Shown here: in pieces, positions 15,636 through 24,906 of the stretch | Position numbering within the stretch: position 1 is the first letter of the stretch | Layout of the letters: every line of letters starts with the position of its first letter | NCBI RefSeq assembly: GCF_015207665.1 | Contig: NZ_JADEWL010000077.1 | Coordinates: 1 to 32,330 of the forward strand | DNA from: Plectonema cf. radiosum LEGE 06105 | Lineage (GTDB): Bacteria > Cyanobacteriota > Cyanobacteriia > Cyanobacteriales > Nostocaceae | DNA length: 32,330 nucleotides | Direction of reading: 5' to 3' | Made by a program: the position numbers and the translations under genes | Notes under the pieces: model-generated | The model's input: only the letters and a program-made list of their open reading frames with translations | The model's database searches: none | What the model was told of the DNA's origin: nothing

Positions 15636-17927
15636 GTGCAAATTCCGCTGGATTATTACCGAATTCTAGGAATACCGATGGCGGCAAGTGATGAGCAGTT
15701 GCGTCAGGCATATAGCGATCGCATTGTTGGATTGCCGCGACGCGAATATTCCTCCGAAGCAATTGCATCTCGAAAAAAATTTATAGAAGAAGCATACGTG
15801 ATTTTATCAGATCCAAAGGAACGCAAGGAGTACGACCGAGTTTATCTGACACACGCTTATACTCCTGAAAAAACGGGTGATAGTAGTGTAGCGGTCGAAG
15901 AACGGGGAATGGACAGCAAAACAGATGTAAAATCTACGACTCTGGGCATTGACATTTCACAAGATGAATTGATTGGTGCTTTATTACTTTTGCAAGAGTT
16001 GGGAGAATACGAACAAGTTTTAAAATTAGGTCGTCCATACCTAGTTAGTAAAAATGGCAAAGTAGTGGGTAATTTGGGTGAGTCTTCCAGGGAAGCACAA
16101 CTGACCCCTGAACAAACTGCTCAACGTCCGGATGTGGTTCTCACCGTTGCTTTAGCCTGCTTGGAATTAGGTCGCGAACAGTGGCAGCAAGCTCATTATG
16201 AAAATGCTGCTGTCTCCTTAGAAACTGGGCTGGAACTGTTATCCAACGAAGAGTTATTTCAAAGCGTTCAAGCTGAAATAGAAGCAGATTTGCACAGACT
16301 GCGACCTTATCGAATTTTGGAATTGTTGGCATTGCCAATGGAAAAAACTGCCGAACGACAGCAGGGTTTACGATTACTCCACGAAGCACTCGATCAACGC
16401 AGTGGGATTGATGGTACTGGCTTGGACAAGTCGGGTTTAAACGTCGATGATTTTTTGCGATTTATTCAGCAACTGCGCCACTATTTAACAGTTGCCGAAC
16501 AGCACAAGTTGTTTGAACAAGAAAGTAAGCGTCCCTCTGCTGTCGCCACATACTTGGCTGTATATGCTTTGATAGCACGAGGATTTACTCAACGTCAACC
16601 TGCTTTAATCCGTCAAGCAAAACAAATGTTGATTCAGTTGGGTAAACGTCAAGATGTACACTTAGAACAATCTTTGTGTGCTTTACTTTTGGGACAAACC
16701 CAAGAAGCGACTCGTGCATTGGAATTAAGTCAGGAGTACGAAGCTCTCGCTTTTATTCGAGAAAATTCTCAGGATTCCCCTGACTTGCTTCCCGGACTGT
16801 GTTTATACGGAGAAAACTGGTTACAAAATGAGCTATTTCCTCATTTTCGGGATTTGAAAAACCAGCCAGCTTCTTTGAAGGAATATTTTGCCGATACTCA
16901 GGTACAGGCTTACTTGGAAGCTTTACCCAGAGAAAATCACCAGTCTGCTCCCCCGAATCAACCGAATCATCAAAATCATCAAAGTAATCACAATTCTAAT
17001 GTCGTTTACCGTTCATTTAATAACCATAGACAAACACCACCGGGATATTCTCAAAAGACAATTACCGATGCTGTTAGTAAACCTACTAATGGAGTAACAC
17101 CCATTAACGAAACACCCACACCAGCGGCACCACTTCCCACAACAGAACGTTTCATTCGTCGCGATCGCACTCCAAATAATCCTGCAAGAATGACTACGGG
17201 TATACCAACGGAAACCAACAGTCATAGAAGACGCAAGCGCAGCAATATCCCTAACCCTCAACGTGCTGCTGGAGGTACGACTCGCATCCCCAGACAAAGA
17301 CGACGAAATGCACCAAGCAATTTACAAAAAAGAACCCGTTTTATTTTGCTCGCCTTGGGTTCTTTATCGGGTTTATTAGTTTTATGGTTATTAGTAGGTG
17401 CTGGTGTCGGGCTTTTGCAAAATATATTCTTCCGCGAACCAGCTTTGCAAGGAGAACAACTAAATATACAAATAAATAAACCAGTAATAGAAATACCAGA
17501 TCCGAACAGTCAAACCGCTTTGGATAGCGGTACTTTAACAAAATCTTCCGCAGAGGCAATAGTTAATACTTGGCTATCTACCAAAAAAACTGCTTTAGGA
17601 CCAAATCATGAGATTGAAAGTTTAAACAACATCTTAGTCGGTACATCCCTTGCTAGTTGGCAAATAGTTGCTCGGCAAGATAAAGCCAATAACCGCTATC
17701 GAACCTTTGAGCATAGTGTGAAAATTGAATCCGTCGATACAGTTCCCAACAACCAGAATCAAGCTGCGATCGAAGCGATTGTGAGTGAGCAAGCGAATTT
17801 CTATGAAAACGGTCAAGTTAATGAACAAAAGTCCTATAACGAAACCTTACGAGTCAGGTATATGGTGGTTAAAATCGACGGCAATTGGCGTATTAAGGAT
17901 ATGTCAGTAGTGAATAAAGTTAGTTGA
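15636..17927 (+). CDS. ftn2: Cell division protein Ftn2/ZipN (ARC6 homologue; IMS domain protein)
   Basis: This is the cyanobacterial counterpart of plastid ARC6, which anchors FtsZ to the membrane and organises the divisome. The 763-residue protein begins with a J-domain-like region (about 4-70) lacking the HPD tripeptide of true DnaJ proteins. A long helical region follows (about 110-440), then a low-complexity, Asn/Pro/Arg-rich linker (about 440-565). There is a single membrane span at about 568-592 and a C-terminal IMS (DUF4101) domain from about 637. This order matches the family. The start is GTG with a purine-rich GGGGAAG upstream. A strong terminator follows at 18124-18153. ZipN is the name used in Synechocystis. 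Confidence 0.93.
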   Translation: MQIPLDYYRILGIPMAASDEQLRQAYSDRIVGLPRREYSSEAIASRKKFIEEAYVILSDPKERKEYDRVYLTHAYTPEKTGDSSVAVEERGMDSKTDVKSTTLGIDISQDELIGALLLLQELGEYEQVLKLGRPYLVSKNGKVVGNLGESSREAQLTPEQTAQRPDVVLTVALACLELGREQWQQAHYENAAVSLETGLELLSNEELFQSVQAEIEADLHRLRPYRILELLALPMEKTAERQQGLRLLHEALDQRSGIDGTGLDKSGLNVDDFLRFIQQLRHYLTVAEQHKLFEQESKRPSAVATYLAVYALIARGFTQRQPALIRQAKQMLIQLGKRQDVHLEQSLCALLLGQTQEATRALELSQEYEALAFIRENSQDSPDLLPGLCLYGENWLQNELFPHFRDLKNQPASLKEYFADTQVQAYLEALPRENHQSAPPNQPNHQNHQSNHNSNVVYRSFNNHRQTPPGYSQKTITDAVSKPTNGVTPINETPTPAAPLPTTERFIRRDRTPNNPARMTTGIPTETNSHRRRKRSNIPNPQRAAGGTTRIPRQRRRNAPSNLQKRTRFILLALGSLSGLLVLWLLVGAGVGLLQNIFFREPALQGEQLNIQINKPVIEIPDPNSQTALDSGTLTKSSAEAIVNTWLSTKKTALGPNHEIESLNNILVGTSLASWQIVARQDKANNRYRTFEHSVKIESVDTVPNNQNQAAIEAIVSEQANFYENGQVNEQKSYNETLRVRYMVVKIDGNWRIKDMSVVNKVS

Positions 17928-18123
17928 TTTCTAGCGTTGAATAGCATAATTATTCAACTTAAAAACTTTTTATAAGTTAATTATGTCTTGCTCATTTAGC
18001 TAAAATCTGAAGTCTTCATTGCACAAACTTTGGTTAGCTGAATGCTTCAATTATCAATTTTATAAGTACAATACACTCTTTGAAATAAATTTATAGCTTG
18101 ACTTAATCAAGTTGCTAAAAATA

Positions 18124-18153
18124 CCCCCAGGCTTACAGTCTGGGGGCGTTTTT
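18124..18153. terminator. CCCCCAG hairpin, bidirectional terminator
   Basis: CCCCCAG (18124-18130) pairs with CTGGGGG (18140-18146) around a 9 nt loop. T runs follow the stem on both strands. It lies between the convergent ftn2 and Spy-like genes, about 200 bp after ftn2. The rest of this spacer is AT-rich, apart from a short ACGTCTCTAC fragment at about 18231. Confidence 0.8.
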
Positions 18154-18278
18154 ATTGAGGAGTTAGGATTATTTTTGGATTATTGAAAAATTTCGTTTGA
18201 ATTAGATATTGCTGGAAACATAGCAATGCTACGTCTCTACATTATTATCTAAGTTAATGGGTAAGCCAGATTAACAAC

Positions 18279-18821
18279 TTAGGGATTATAATCCATACCA
18301 TAACCTACCGTATCGCTAAACCTTCTTAACATTTCCATATCGTGATTGAACTGACTTATTGGATTTGAACCATTAGCAGTCGGATTTTCATTACTTTGAT
18401 TAGCACGCCATTGTAATAATGTTCTCTTCTGTGCAGGAGTTAAGACACTTTCCATTTGTTTTTGCGAATATAGCATAATAGTCCGCAATTGATTCTGCTG
18501 TTGCTGGGTAAACAGAATAGATGCAAAAACTTGTTGAGGATTGTTACCCACTTGCAAATCATCTTGGATTTTTTGGCGTTGCTGGGCTGTCAAAACGTTT
18601 TGAATCTGGGTGCGAGTTTTGGAGCGAATTACATTGATTGCGTTGATTTGCTGTTGAGATAGTTGTAAGTTTGGCAGATTTTGACCACGAGCTTGAGAAA
18701 CTTTTTGTGGTGCATTAGAGTTAAGTTGGGCGTTGGCAGCTAGGGGAAGGATAGTAAAAGCTGATGAAGCAGTAGCTAATACTAAGGTAGCGAATGTCAT
18801 AGCACGCATTTTGTTAAACAT
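18279..18821 (-). CDS. Secreted Spy/CpxP-like protein (LTxxQ type), second copy
   Basis: The 180-residue exported protein has a signal peptide (about 1-32, ending ANAQ) and a helical, glutamine-rich body with LTxxQ motifs (LTAQQ, LTPAQ) and related LSQQQ/FTQQQ. It is homologous over its core to the protein at 9372-9773. By family it would be a periplasmic chaperone or stress-sensor modulator. Unlike the first copy it has no adjacent two-component genes. It ends with a longer polar tail. Start at the first ATG with AAAGGTAA upstream; an in-frame ATG four codons later is also possible. Confidence 0.8.
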   Translation of the reverse strand: MFNKMRAMTFATLVLATASSAFTILPLAANAQLNSNAPQKVSQARGQNLPNLQLSQQQINAINVIRSKTRTQIQNVLTAQQRQKIQDDLQVGNNPQQVFASILFTQQQQNQLRTIMLYSQKQMESVLTPAQKRTLLQWRANQSNENPTANGSNPISQFNHDMEMLRRFSDTVGYGMDYNP

Positions 18822-19391
18822 GAGAAAAATTACCTTTGAATTTTGGGTTATGTATTGTTTGTCTGGAGTAACTAACCAAAATTACGCATAAGTTATATTT
18901 GTTAATAATTCAGGTTATATATATTACAGTTATCAGAACAATGAAATTGACTGGATACAATGCTGTTATCTGGACTATAAGAAGTGAACAGCCGATGCAG
19001 TCGTATATTGCCGAAGAAATATACTTAGTAATATAATTTATATTTTTTTAAATATATATACATAAAAGTGCAATTAATTAGTAACACGGTGCGCTCACGG
19101 CTAACGACCTATCACAGCTTAGGAGAAAAATACGGATATTGAATAATTCTTAATAATCAGGCTTAACAATGTTTACTTTTGACTTGTACGTGACAACAAT
19201 TCAAAGATTTTTAATTGATTAGTTTGGCGTTCTAATTGATTGTTGGGCTACGGCATCCGCATAATTATTTCGTTATGATTAAAAATTTTTAAGCCGTAAC
19301 CCAACCTACTGTCTTTACTTCTTTCCTCTGTGTTCTCTGCGTCAAGTATCGGTTTTTTTCTCGGTAATATAAAAGCCGGGAAGGGAGTAGC
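18822..19391. other. AT-rich spacer with dispersed inverted repeats
   Basis: No gene is seen. It holds a GC-containing inverted repeat, TTGGGCTACGGC (19243-19254) with GCCGTAACCCAA (19293-19304), of a kind common in cyanobacterial spacers. It also holds a CCTCTGTGTTCTCTGCGT segment (about 19325) that resembles, inverted, the CGCAGAGTCACGCAGAG segment near 23231. Confidence 0.5.
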
Positions 19392-19397
19392 TATAAT
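19392..19397 (+). promoter_or_regulatory. Candidate -10 box TATAAT for the antitoxin-like gene
   Basis: A perfect TATAAT lies 30 bp before the chosen ATG. No convincing -35 element is seen, which is not unusual in cyanobacteria. Confidence 0.35.
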
Positions 19398-19426
19398 CTA
19401 ATTACAAAAAGAGATTGGATGATTCT

Positions 19427-19681
19427 ATGGCAATTACGCTTGAATTAACTCCAGAAATTGAAGCGCGTTTGATAGCTCAAGCAGCAGCGCAAGGTATGAC
19501 AACGGAGGCTTTTTTGCAAGCTGCGATCGAAAATTTACTTAATGCCGAACCTTTGGTATACCAAGTTGGAACAACTTTAGTTGTTCAATCTACTCCCATT
19601 AGTAATTTAGAAACTTCTGTCGAACAAATGCGCTCCGAACGAATCAACAGCTTAATTGCGGATTGTGAAGGTTATATTTGA
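19427..19681 (+). CDS. Antitoxin-like small protein, probable partner of a PIN toxin
   Basis: The 84-residue protein begins MAITLELTPEIEARLIAQAA, a helical N-terminal segment of the kind found in many small cyanobacterial antitoxins. The rest is unremarkable apart from a TTLVVQSTP strand in the middle. The ATG at 19427 is preferred over a TTG four codons upstream. Directly overlapping its 3' end in another frame is a truncated PIN-domain start (19665-19757), which supports a toxin-antitoxin origin. With the toxin broken, this is probably an orphan antitoxin. The family assignment is by resemblance only. Confidence 0.65.
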   Translation: MAITLELTPEIEARLIAQAAAQGMTTEAFLQAAIENLLNAEPLVYQVGTTLVVQSTPISNLETSVEQMRSERINSLIADCEGYI

Positions 19682-19757
19682 TACTTCAGCATTAGTGGCT
19701 GCTTTTGAAACGTCAAATATGAAAACGACCAAAGCTTGTGCGATCGCTTTGGTTTAG
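19665..19757 (+). pseudogene. Truncated PIN-domain (VapC-like) toxin
   Basis: From a GTG that overlaps the antitoxin gene by 17 bp, the frame reads MKVIFDTSALVAAFETS, the classic first strand of a PIN ribonuclease with its first acidic residue (D6). It stops after 30 codons. PIN toxins are usually about 130 residues, so nearly all of the nuclease is missing. The break falls next to an inverted repeat, ACCAAAGC...GCTTTGGT (about 19729-19754). The overlap with the antitoxin is the normal toxin-antitoxin arrangement, which supports this reading. Confidence 0.6.
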
Positions 19758-19871
19758 ATTAGATTCATTTGTAACATCGTAAAGATATACGCCAATTCCT
19801 ATACCAATAACGAAATTCAGACCGACGGCAATAGCAATTACAATCTTTTTTTTATCTGAAGTAGACATCAT
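19713..19871 (-). CDS. 52-residue single-span membrane protein behind the RND pump
   Basis: The frame begins MMSTSDKKKIVIAIAVGLN. It has one hydrophobic span (about 10-31: a run of I, V, A, G and L with GIGIGVYLY) and a polar C-terminal tail of about 20 residues. TAGGAG stands 8 nt before the ATG, a good ribosome binding site. The gene begins 25 bp after the stop of the RND pump on the same strand, so it is probably the last gene of the efflux operon. It overlaps the truncated PIN toxin on the other strand. I do not recognise the family. Size and topology recall AcrZ, a small partner of AcrB, but that is only an analogy. Confidence 0.65.
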   Translation of the reverse strand: MMSTSDKKKIVIAIAVGLNFVIGIGIGVYLYDVTNESNLNQSDRTSFGRFHI

Positions 19872-19896
19872 GTTTTTATCTCCTAAATAACTTTTA

Positions 19897-22800
19897 TCAA
19901 GATACCTCAGTCTTCGGAGTTAATATCAAATATAAACAAGGCACTACAACCAATGCAATCAAAGTAGCGGCGAGTAAACCGAAGATAATTGCGCTACACA
20001 AGGGCATCCAAGTTGGGTCGCTCAAGGCTAGGGGAATTAAACCAATGATTGTAGTGATACTAGTAGTTAAAACGGGTCGTAGGCGGTCGGCGGCTCCTCT
20101 AGCGGCGGCTAATCTAACTTTCATTCCTTCTTGCTGGTAGCTGTTCATGGTATCAACCATAACAATGGCATCGTTAACTACAATCCCCACCAAGGCAATA
20201 ATGCCGATAAAGGCTGAGAAAGAAAAAGGAATTTTCGCTAAGTAAAATCCGCCGAAAGTACCAATCAAAGCGAAGGGAATCGCGAGTAAGATGATAAACG
20301 GCTGTCGGAAGGAACCGAGTTGCAGTACTAACACGGCAAATACTAAGAAAACAGCTAAACCGAGTGCTTGTCCTGCGGAACCAAAGGTTTCTGCTTGATC
20401 TGCTGTCTCACCCCCGAAGCTGTAGCTATAGCCACTAGGCCAGGACTTTTTCATTTCTTCTAATTTCGGTTCTAAATCTGCGAGAATTTCCCCTACAGTG
20501 CGGCTTCCATTCTTCGCTAACACCGTCGCGGTGCGTCGTGCATTTCTCCGGGCAATGGAAAGAGGAGCTTGTGCTTGTACTGGTTCAACAACGGCGCTTG
20601 CGGAGATTAATTCTTCGTTGGGATTATCGGTAAAAAAGCGTACTGCCAGTAATTCATCTCTACGAGTGGGTCCGCCAACTCTACCATTACGAGAAGGCCA
20701 AGCCGTACTCAAACGGATTTCTAAGTCTTCTTGATTGCCACCAACAGCAAAATTACCAACGTCGATGGCTCTGGTATAATACTGGGCTTGGGTAGTCAGT
20801 TGTTCTTCAGTTAACCCGTAAAAACTCAATTCCTCGCGTTTGGGTATCAAGCGTAAATCTGCTTGCAAAGTCCCCAAGCTATCCCGGACATCAGTAGCAC
20901 CGGGAATTTGCTGTAACTCCATCTGCACTTGCTGAGAAATTTCGCGCAGTCGAGTTAAATCGGTACCAGTAATTTCAATTTGAATCGGGTCGCCGCTTTG
21001 CCCGGATTGTTGGGCATTTAGTACCATTGATGCCCCTGGATATTTATCTACTACTGCTTTTAATTCTTCACGCAAATCATCTAAGTATTCATAAGAAATT
21101 TTTTCTCTTTCGTCTTCAGGAAGCAAAACTCCAGAGAAACCAAGTAAATAGCTACCTTCATTTGGTTCTAGTTCGCCGGATGATACTAAATTACTGCGTT
21201 GACCGACGTATTTAATGACGCTTTCTAAGTAATCTTTCTCGCGTAAAATTTCTCCTAAATCATCGGCAAATTCTTGGGTAACATTCAGAGTTGTAGTCGG
21301 AGGTAATTCTACGTTGACGCTGAAGTTGCGCTGATCGGATTGGGGAAAAAATTCTACGGGAATTTGAGTAAAAGCGTATACAGCACAGGCAAATAAAGCG
21401 ATTGTTCCTAATGCCCAAGCACGGGCTGTAGCTTTATTTTTTACGGTGTAGTTAAGACTCCAGCGTACCCAGCGTTCGGATGCACGTTCGCTGAGTCGGT
21501 CAATACGAGATTTTTTTTCACCACCTTTGACATTGGCTAACAAATAGCGAGATAGGGGAATATCTACGAGAATGGCGATCGCAAAACTCAACACTAAACA
21601 AATAATTGCGGCAATGGGTAGCAACTCGATAAATTTACCCAAGGTACCGCTAATCGCCATCAACGGTGTCAAAGCTAAAATTGTTGTCAACTGCCCCGCA
21701 AAAGCTGGTCCTGCATAAGTTTTCACTGTTTGCAATGCTGCTTGATCGAAGCTCAAACCCTTGACAAAAATCGCTTCATGCATTCCTTCCATCATCAAGA
21801 TGAACACATCCACCAAAATTCCCAAAGCCAACACCATGCCAATTAGCACCATGTTGTTGAGAGTTTGACCCATCAGCCACAGAACCGCTAATGCTCCTAA
21901 AAACGTCAGCGGAATCGAAAGTCCGGCTATCAAAGCTTCGCGCCAGGAAAGAGCAATAAATAAGATGACAAATACCGCAGCCATAGCCTGCAAAGCATTT
22001 ACGAACAAATTACCCAACTGCTCCCAAATAATTTCCGATTCATCGGCAATAATCCGGTATTCCAAACCAAAAGGCCAAACGTTAGCATTTTGCTTAATTT
22101 CGTCCATTGTTTCCAGGACGCGATTAATTACCTCAATAGAATCTTGACCCGGTACTTTTACCACCCCAATACTGACAACAGGCTGATATTCTTCCCCTCC
22201 GGTACTAATAAAAGCGCGGGTGTTTTCTTGTTCGAGTTCCCGACTTACAGAAGCAACTTCATTTAAGCGGACAACCCGTCCAGATAGACGTGCAATCGGC
22301 AATTGTTGTAAATCCTCAACTGTACGAAAGCGACCGTAGAATCTTACTTGTGAACCAATAACATCGCTTTCGATTTCGTTGAGAGGAACATCTCGGTTAG
22401 CAGCGCGAATTTGATTGGCTACCGTAGTCGGTGAAATACCCAACGCAGCTAAACGAAAGGGATTCATTTGCACGCTGACAACTTCTTCCCTAGCACCACC
22501 AAGATTTACTTCACTGACTCCACCCACCTGTTCCAAACGGTCTTGGATTTCTTCAGCAGCTTGAGAAATTACTGTTGCGTCGATATTACCGTACAGCGCT
22601 AAGGTAATAATAGGAGCATCATTAAGCGAAACTTGCTGTACTACAGGCTCATCAGCATCTCTAGGTAATTCCGGTTCTGCTTGAGAAACCGCTTGTCGTA
22701 ACTCTTGAATTGCTTCTTCTGTATTGGCATCACTGGTAAACTCGACATTGATTACCGAGAAACCTGTATAAGAAGCACTTTGAATCTGGCTAATATTTTC

Positions 22801-23091
22801 CACCGAAGTAATTTCAGTTTCGATTTCGTCAGTGATTTGCTGCTCAATAGTTTGGGGGTCAGCACCAGCCCAGGTAGTAGTAATAGTTGCAACTGCAATA
22901 TCAATATCCGGTTGGGATTGTTTGGTCATGGAAAAGTAGCCCAATACTCCGCCAATCACCATCAATAAGCTTAAAAGAATAGCGAAAATAGTGTTTAAGA
23001 AAAAGAAACGTTCTAATCGTGAAGGTTTGCGGACATTAGGAATTTCTTTTTGGTTTTGTGAGGAGTGTGTGTCTTTGTTTTCTAATCGCAT
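19897..23091 (-). CDS. RND-family efflux pump permease (AcrB/HAE-like)
   Basis: The 1064-residue inner-membrane proton-driven pump has the RND layout: a first span at about 34-55, a periplasmic domain, spans 2-6 at about 365-520, a span near 560-580, a second periplasmic domain, and five spans at the end. In span 4 the motif reads GILVDVFILMMEGMHEA. The first aspartate (D428) matches AcrB D407, but the neighbour matching D408 is valine. In span 10 the motif is GIVVNDAIVMVD, with no lysine at the AcrB K940 position. The gene lies 177 bp after its adaptor gene. No outer-membrane channel gene is adjacent, so a TolC-type protein elsewhere would be needed. Substrate unknown. No clear Shine-Dalgarno. 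Confidence 0.95.
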   Translation of the reverse strand: MRLENKDTHSSQNQKEIPNVRKPSRLERFFFLNTIFAILLSLLMVIGGVLGYFSMTKQSQPDIDIAVATITTTWAGADPQTIEQQITDEIETEITSVENISQIQSASYTGFSVINVEFTSDANTEEAIQELRQAVSQAEPELPRDADEPVVQQVSLNDAPIITLALYGNIDATVISQAAEEIQDRLEQVGGVSEVNLGGAREEVVSVQMNPFRLAALGISPTTVANQIRAANRDVPLNEIESDVIGSQVRFYGRFRTVEDLQQLPIARLSGRVVRLNEVASVSRELEQENTRAFISTGGEEYQPVVSIGVVKVPGQDSIEVINRVLETMDEIKQNANVWPFGLEYRIIADESEIIWEQLGNLFVNALQAMAAVFVILFIALSWREALIAGLSIPLTFLGALAVLWLMGQTLNNMVLIGMVLALGILVDVFILMMEGMHEAIFVKGLSFDQAALQTVKTYAGPAFAGQLTTILALTPLMAISGTLGKFIELLPIAAIICLVLSFAIAILVDIPLSRYLLANVKGGEKKSRIDRLSERASERWVRWSLNYTVKNKATARAWALGTIALFACAVYAFTQIPVEFFPQSDQRNFSVNVELPPTTTLNVTQEFADDLGEILREKDYLESVIKYVGQRSNLVSSGELEPNEGSYLLGFSGVLLPEDEREKISYEYLDDLREELKAVVDKYPGASMVLNAQQSGQSGDPIQIEITGTDLTRLREISQQVQMELQQIPGATDVRDSLGTLQADLRLIPKREELSFYGLTEEQLTTQAQYYTRAIDVGNFAVGGNQEDLEIRLSTAWPSRNGRVGGPTRRDELLAVRFFTDNPNEELISASAVVEPVQAQAPLSIARRNARRTATVLAKNGSRTVGEILADLEPKLEEMKKSWPSGYSYSFGGETADQAETFGSAGQALGLAVFLVFAVLVLQLGSFRQPFIILLAIPFALIGTFGGFYLAKIPFSFSAFIGIIALVGIVVNDAIVMVDTMNSYQQEGMKVRLAAARGAADRLRPVLTTSITTIIGLIPLALSDPTWMPLCSAIIFGLLAATLIALVVVPCLYLILTPKTEVS

Positions 23092-23112
23092 CGGAGTAAT
23101 CTATTTTTTTAA

Positions 23113-23162
23113 CGCAGCGTTAGCGTTCACGCGGAGCGTGCGGCTCAGCGTGTCCGCTAGGA
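23113..23162. repeat. GC-rich palindromic cyanobacterial repeat
   Basis: A GC-rich island in the spacer between pump and adaptor carries nested palindromes such as AACGC/GCGTT and CACGC-GGA-GCGTG, and GCGGAGCGTGCGGCTCAGCG-like segments. It resembles dispersed repeats of filamentous cyanobacteria. If the two genes share a transcript, it would fold within it and could uncouple their expression. Confidence 0.55.
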
Positions 23163-23268
23163 CATAAAGTGTGGTCTTGGGGGTTTCCCCCATGAACAAC
23201 TTTTCAAGACAGAGGAACGCAAAGGTAAGCGCAGAGTCACGCAGAGTTTTTTAGTAACTGATAATTGT

Positions 23269-24906
23269 TCACTGTTCATTGATAACTGTTACAGGTGCGC
23301 CATCAACAAGGCGATTTTGTCCTTGGGTGATGACGGATTCTCCAGCTTTGACTCCACTAATAATCTGCTGTTGGGTAATGCCTCTAATTCCTAGTTCTAC
23401 TTTTCGCTGTTCTACTACCTCTTTCTCGTTAACTACGAATACATAGGGAGTTTGGTCGCGGTAAACTACTGTATTAATAGGAACAACTATGGCGTTTGGT
23501 TCTTCTTCTACTGCAATCCATGTTAAGACTCGTTCACCATGTCTGATATTTTTGGTAGTTGCCGGATTTAGACGAATTCTGGCTTCAATTGCCCGTCCTC
23601 CGGGACTAATGGCGGGGTTAACCGCAAAGACTTCACCGCTGGCACGAGCGTTAGCAATTAAACTATCGTTGGTGGTATTTCCACCGTTATTATTTTTAAT
23701 ATTTGTTTCAGAAGCAACATATGCTGTTTGATTGGGTTCAACTTGCTCGCCGGTAGGTCCAGCCAAATCTACAATTACCTCATACTGGCTGGGATCGATA
23801 ATTACCATCGGTATTCTTTCCAAAATTCCCTGGTAATCTCCACCAAGTTGGGAGCTTACTGCTTGAGGTGTGAAATATTCCCCTTCGGTGTAATTAAGGT
23901 AAGCAACAACACCGTCAAAGGGAGCATAAATGCTGGCTCCTTCTAAAGCAACTTGTGCTTGAGTTAGTCGGGCTTCGGCTGTGGTAATACTACTTGATGT
24001 GGCTTCGAGTTGTTGTTGAGCGGCTGTAACTCCGGCTTGTGCTGACTCTACTTGCGATCGCGCTGATTGTACTTGAGATTCGGCTGAGTTTACTTGAGAT
24101 TGAGCCGCTCTTACATCAGCTTCGGCATCGCGGAGGGCGTTTTGTCTGGTGTCGAATTCCTGACGAGCAATGGCTCCTGAGTTAATCAGCAAGCGATAGC
24201 GTTCGAGATTGGTAGCTGCTAGATTGCGAGCCGTTTGCGCTTTTTGGACTTGCGATCGCGCATTTTGAACTTGCGATTGCGCTTGGGATACTTGCGAACG
24301 CGCTTGAGATACTTGAGATTGGGCTTGAGCAACCTGTGCAGCGGATGCCGCTCTTTGTTTACGGGCTTCAGCTATAGCAGCTTCGGCTTGTCGAACATCA
24401 GCTACAAGTTCGCGATCGTCAACCCGTGCAAGTAGTTCTCCTTGTTTGACTGTATCTCCTTCTCGCAGTCTTCTGCCGTTGCGACGAGCTAAATAAGTTA
24501 CGTCTCCTTCTACTTCAAAGGTTAGATGCTTGTATTTTGCGGCTCTGACTCTACCCTCACTCGATACCCAAGAGCGGATTGCTTCTCGTTGCGCTTTGAT
24601 CGTTCTCACGGAAAGGGGTGCAGTCTGAGTAGTAGGAGTTTCTTCAGGAGTACTTTCCCAGGGACGTACTATTGCTACACCCCCAGCTAAGGCACCTAAC
24701 AAAGCTAATAACCACCAATACTTTTTAAAGCCTGCTTTAATTTTGTGATCTTTCTCTTTTTTTGAAGGCTTGTCAGGCTTGTGTTCATCTGGATGTTCTT
24801 CAGGTGGTAACTCGCGTACTGCTGTTTGAGTAAAATGAGATTCATCAGAATGGGAATGATGGGAATTATTTAATTTTTCATCCTTTGATGGTGAATATTC
24901 TTTCAC
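23269..24906 (-). CDS. RND efflux membrane-fusion (periplasmic adaptor) protein
   Basis: The 545-residue HlyD/AcrA-type adaptor links the RND pump to an outer-membrane channel. It has a long charged N-terminal cytoplasmic extension (about 1-62, rich in H, E, K and P) before a single span (about 66-84), instead of the usual signal peptide or lipobox. A lipoyl half-motif (ARVDDRELVADVRQAEA) follows. Next is a long coiled-coil hairpin made of near-repeats of SQVSQARSQV type, then the second lipoyl half (GASIYAPFDGVVAYL) and beta-barrel domains. The ATG at 24906 is accepted because the frame is charged and continuous; a later start cannot be excluded. It is upstream of the pump on the same strand. 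Confidence 0.93.
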   Translation of the reverse strand: MKEYSPSKDEKLNNSHHSHSDESHFTQTAVRELPPEEHPDEHKPDKPSKKEKDHKIKAGFKKYWWLLALLGALAGGVAIVRPWESTPEETPTTQTAPLSVRTIKAQREAIRSWVSSEGRVRAAKYKHLTFEVEGDVTYLARRNGRRLREGDTVKQGELLARVDDRELVADVRQAEAAIAEARKQRAASAAQVAQAQSQVSQARSQVSQAQSQVQNARSQVQKAQTARNLAATNLERYRLLINSGAIARQEFDTRQNALRDAEADVRAAQSQVNSAESQVQSARSQVESAQAGVTAAQQQLEATSSSITTAEARLTQAQVALEGASIYAPFDGVVAYLNYTEGEYFTPQAVSSQLGGDYQGILERIPMVIIDPSQYEVIVDLAGPTGEQVEPNQTAYVASETNIKNNNGGNTTNDSLIANARASGEVFAVNPAISPGGRAIEARIRLNPATTKNIRHGERVLTWIAVEEEPNAIVVPINTVVYRDQTPYVFVVNEKEVVEQRKVELGIRGITQQQIISGVKAGESVITQGQNRLVDGAPVTVINEQ

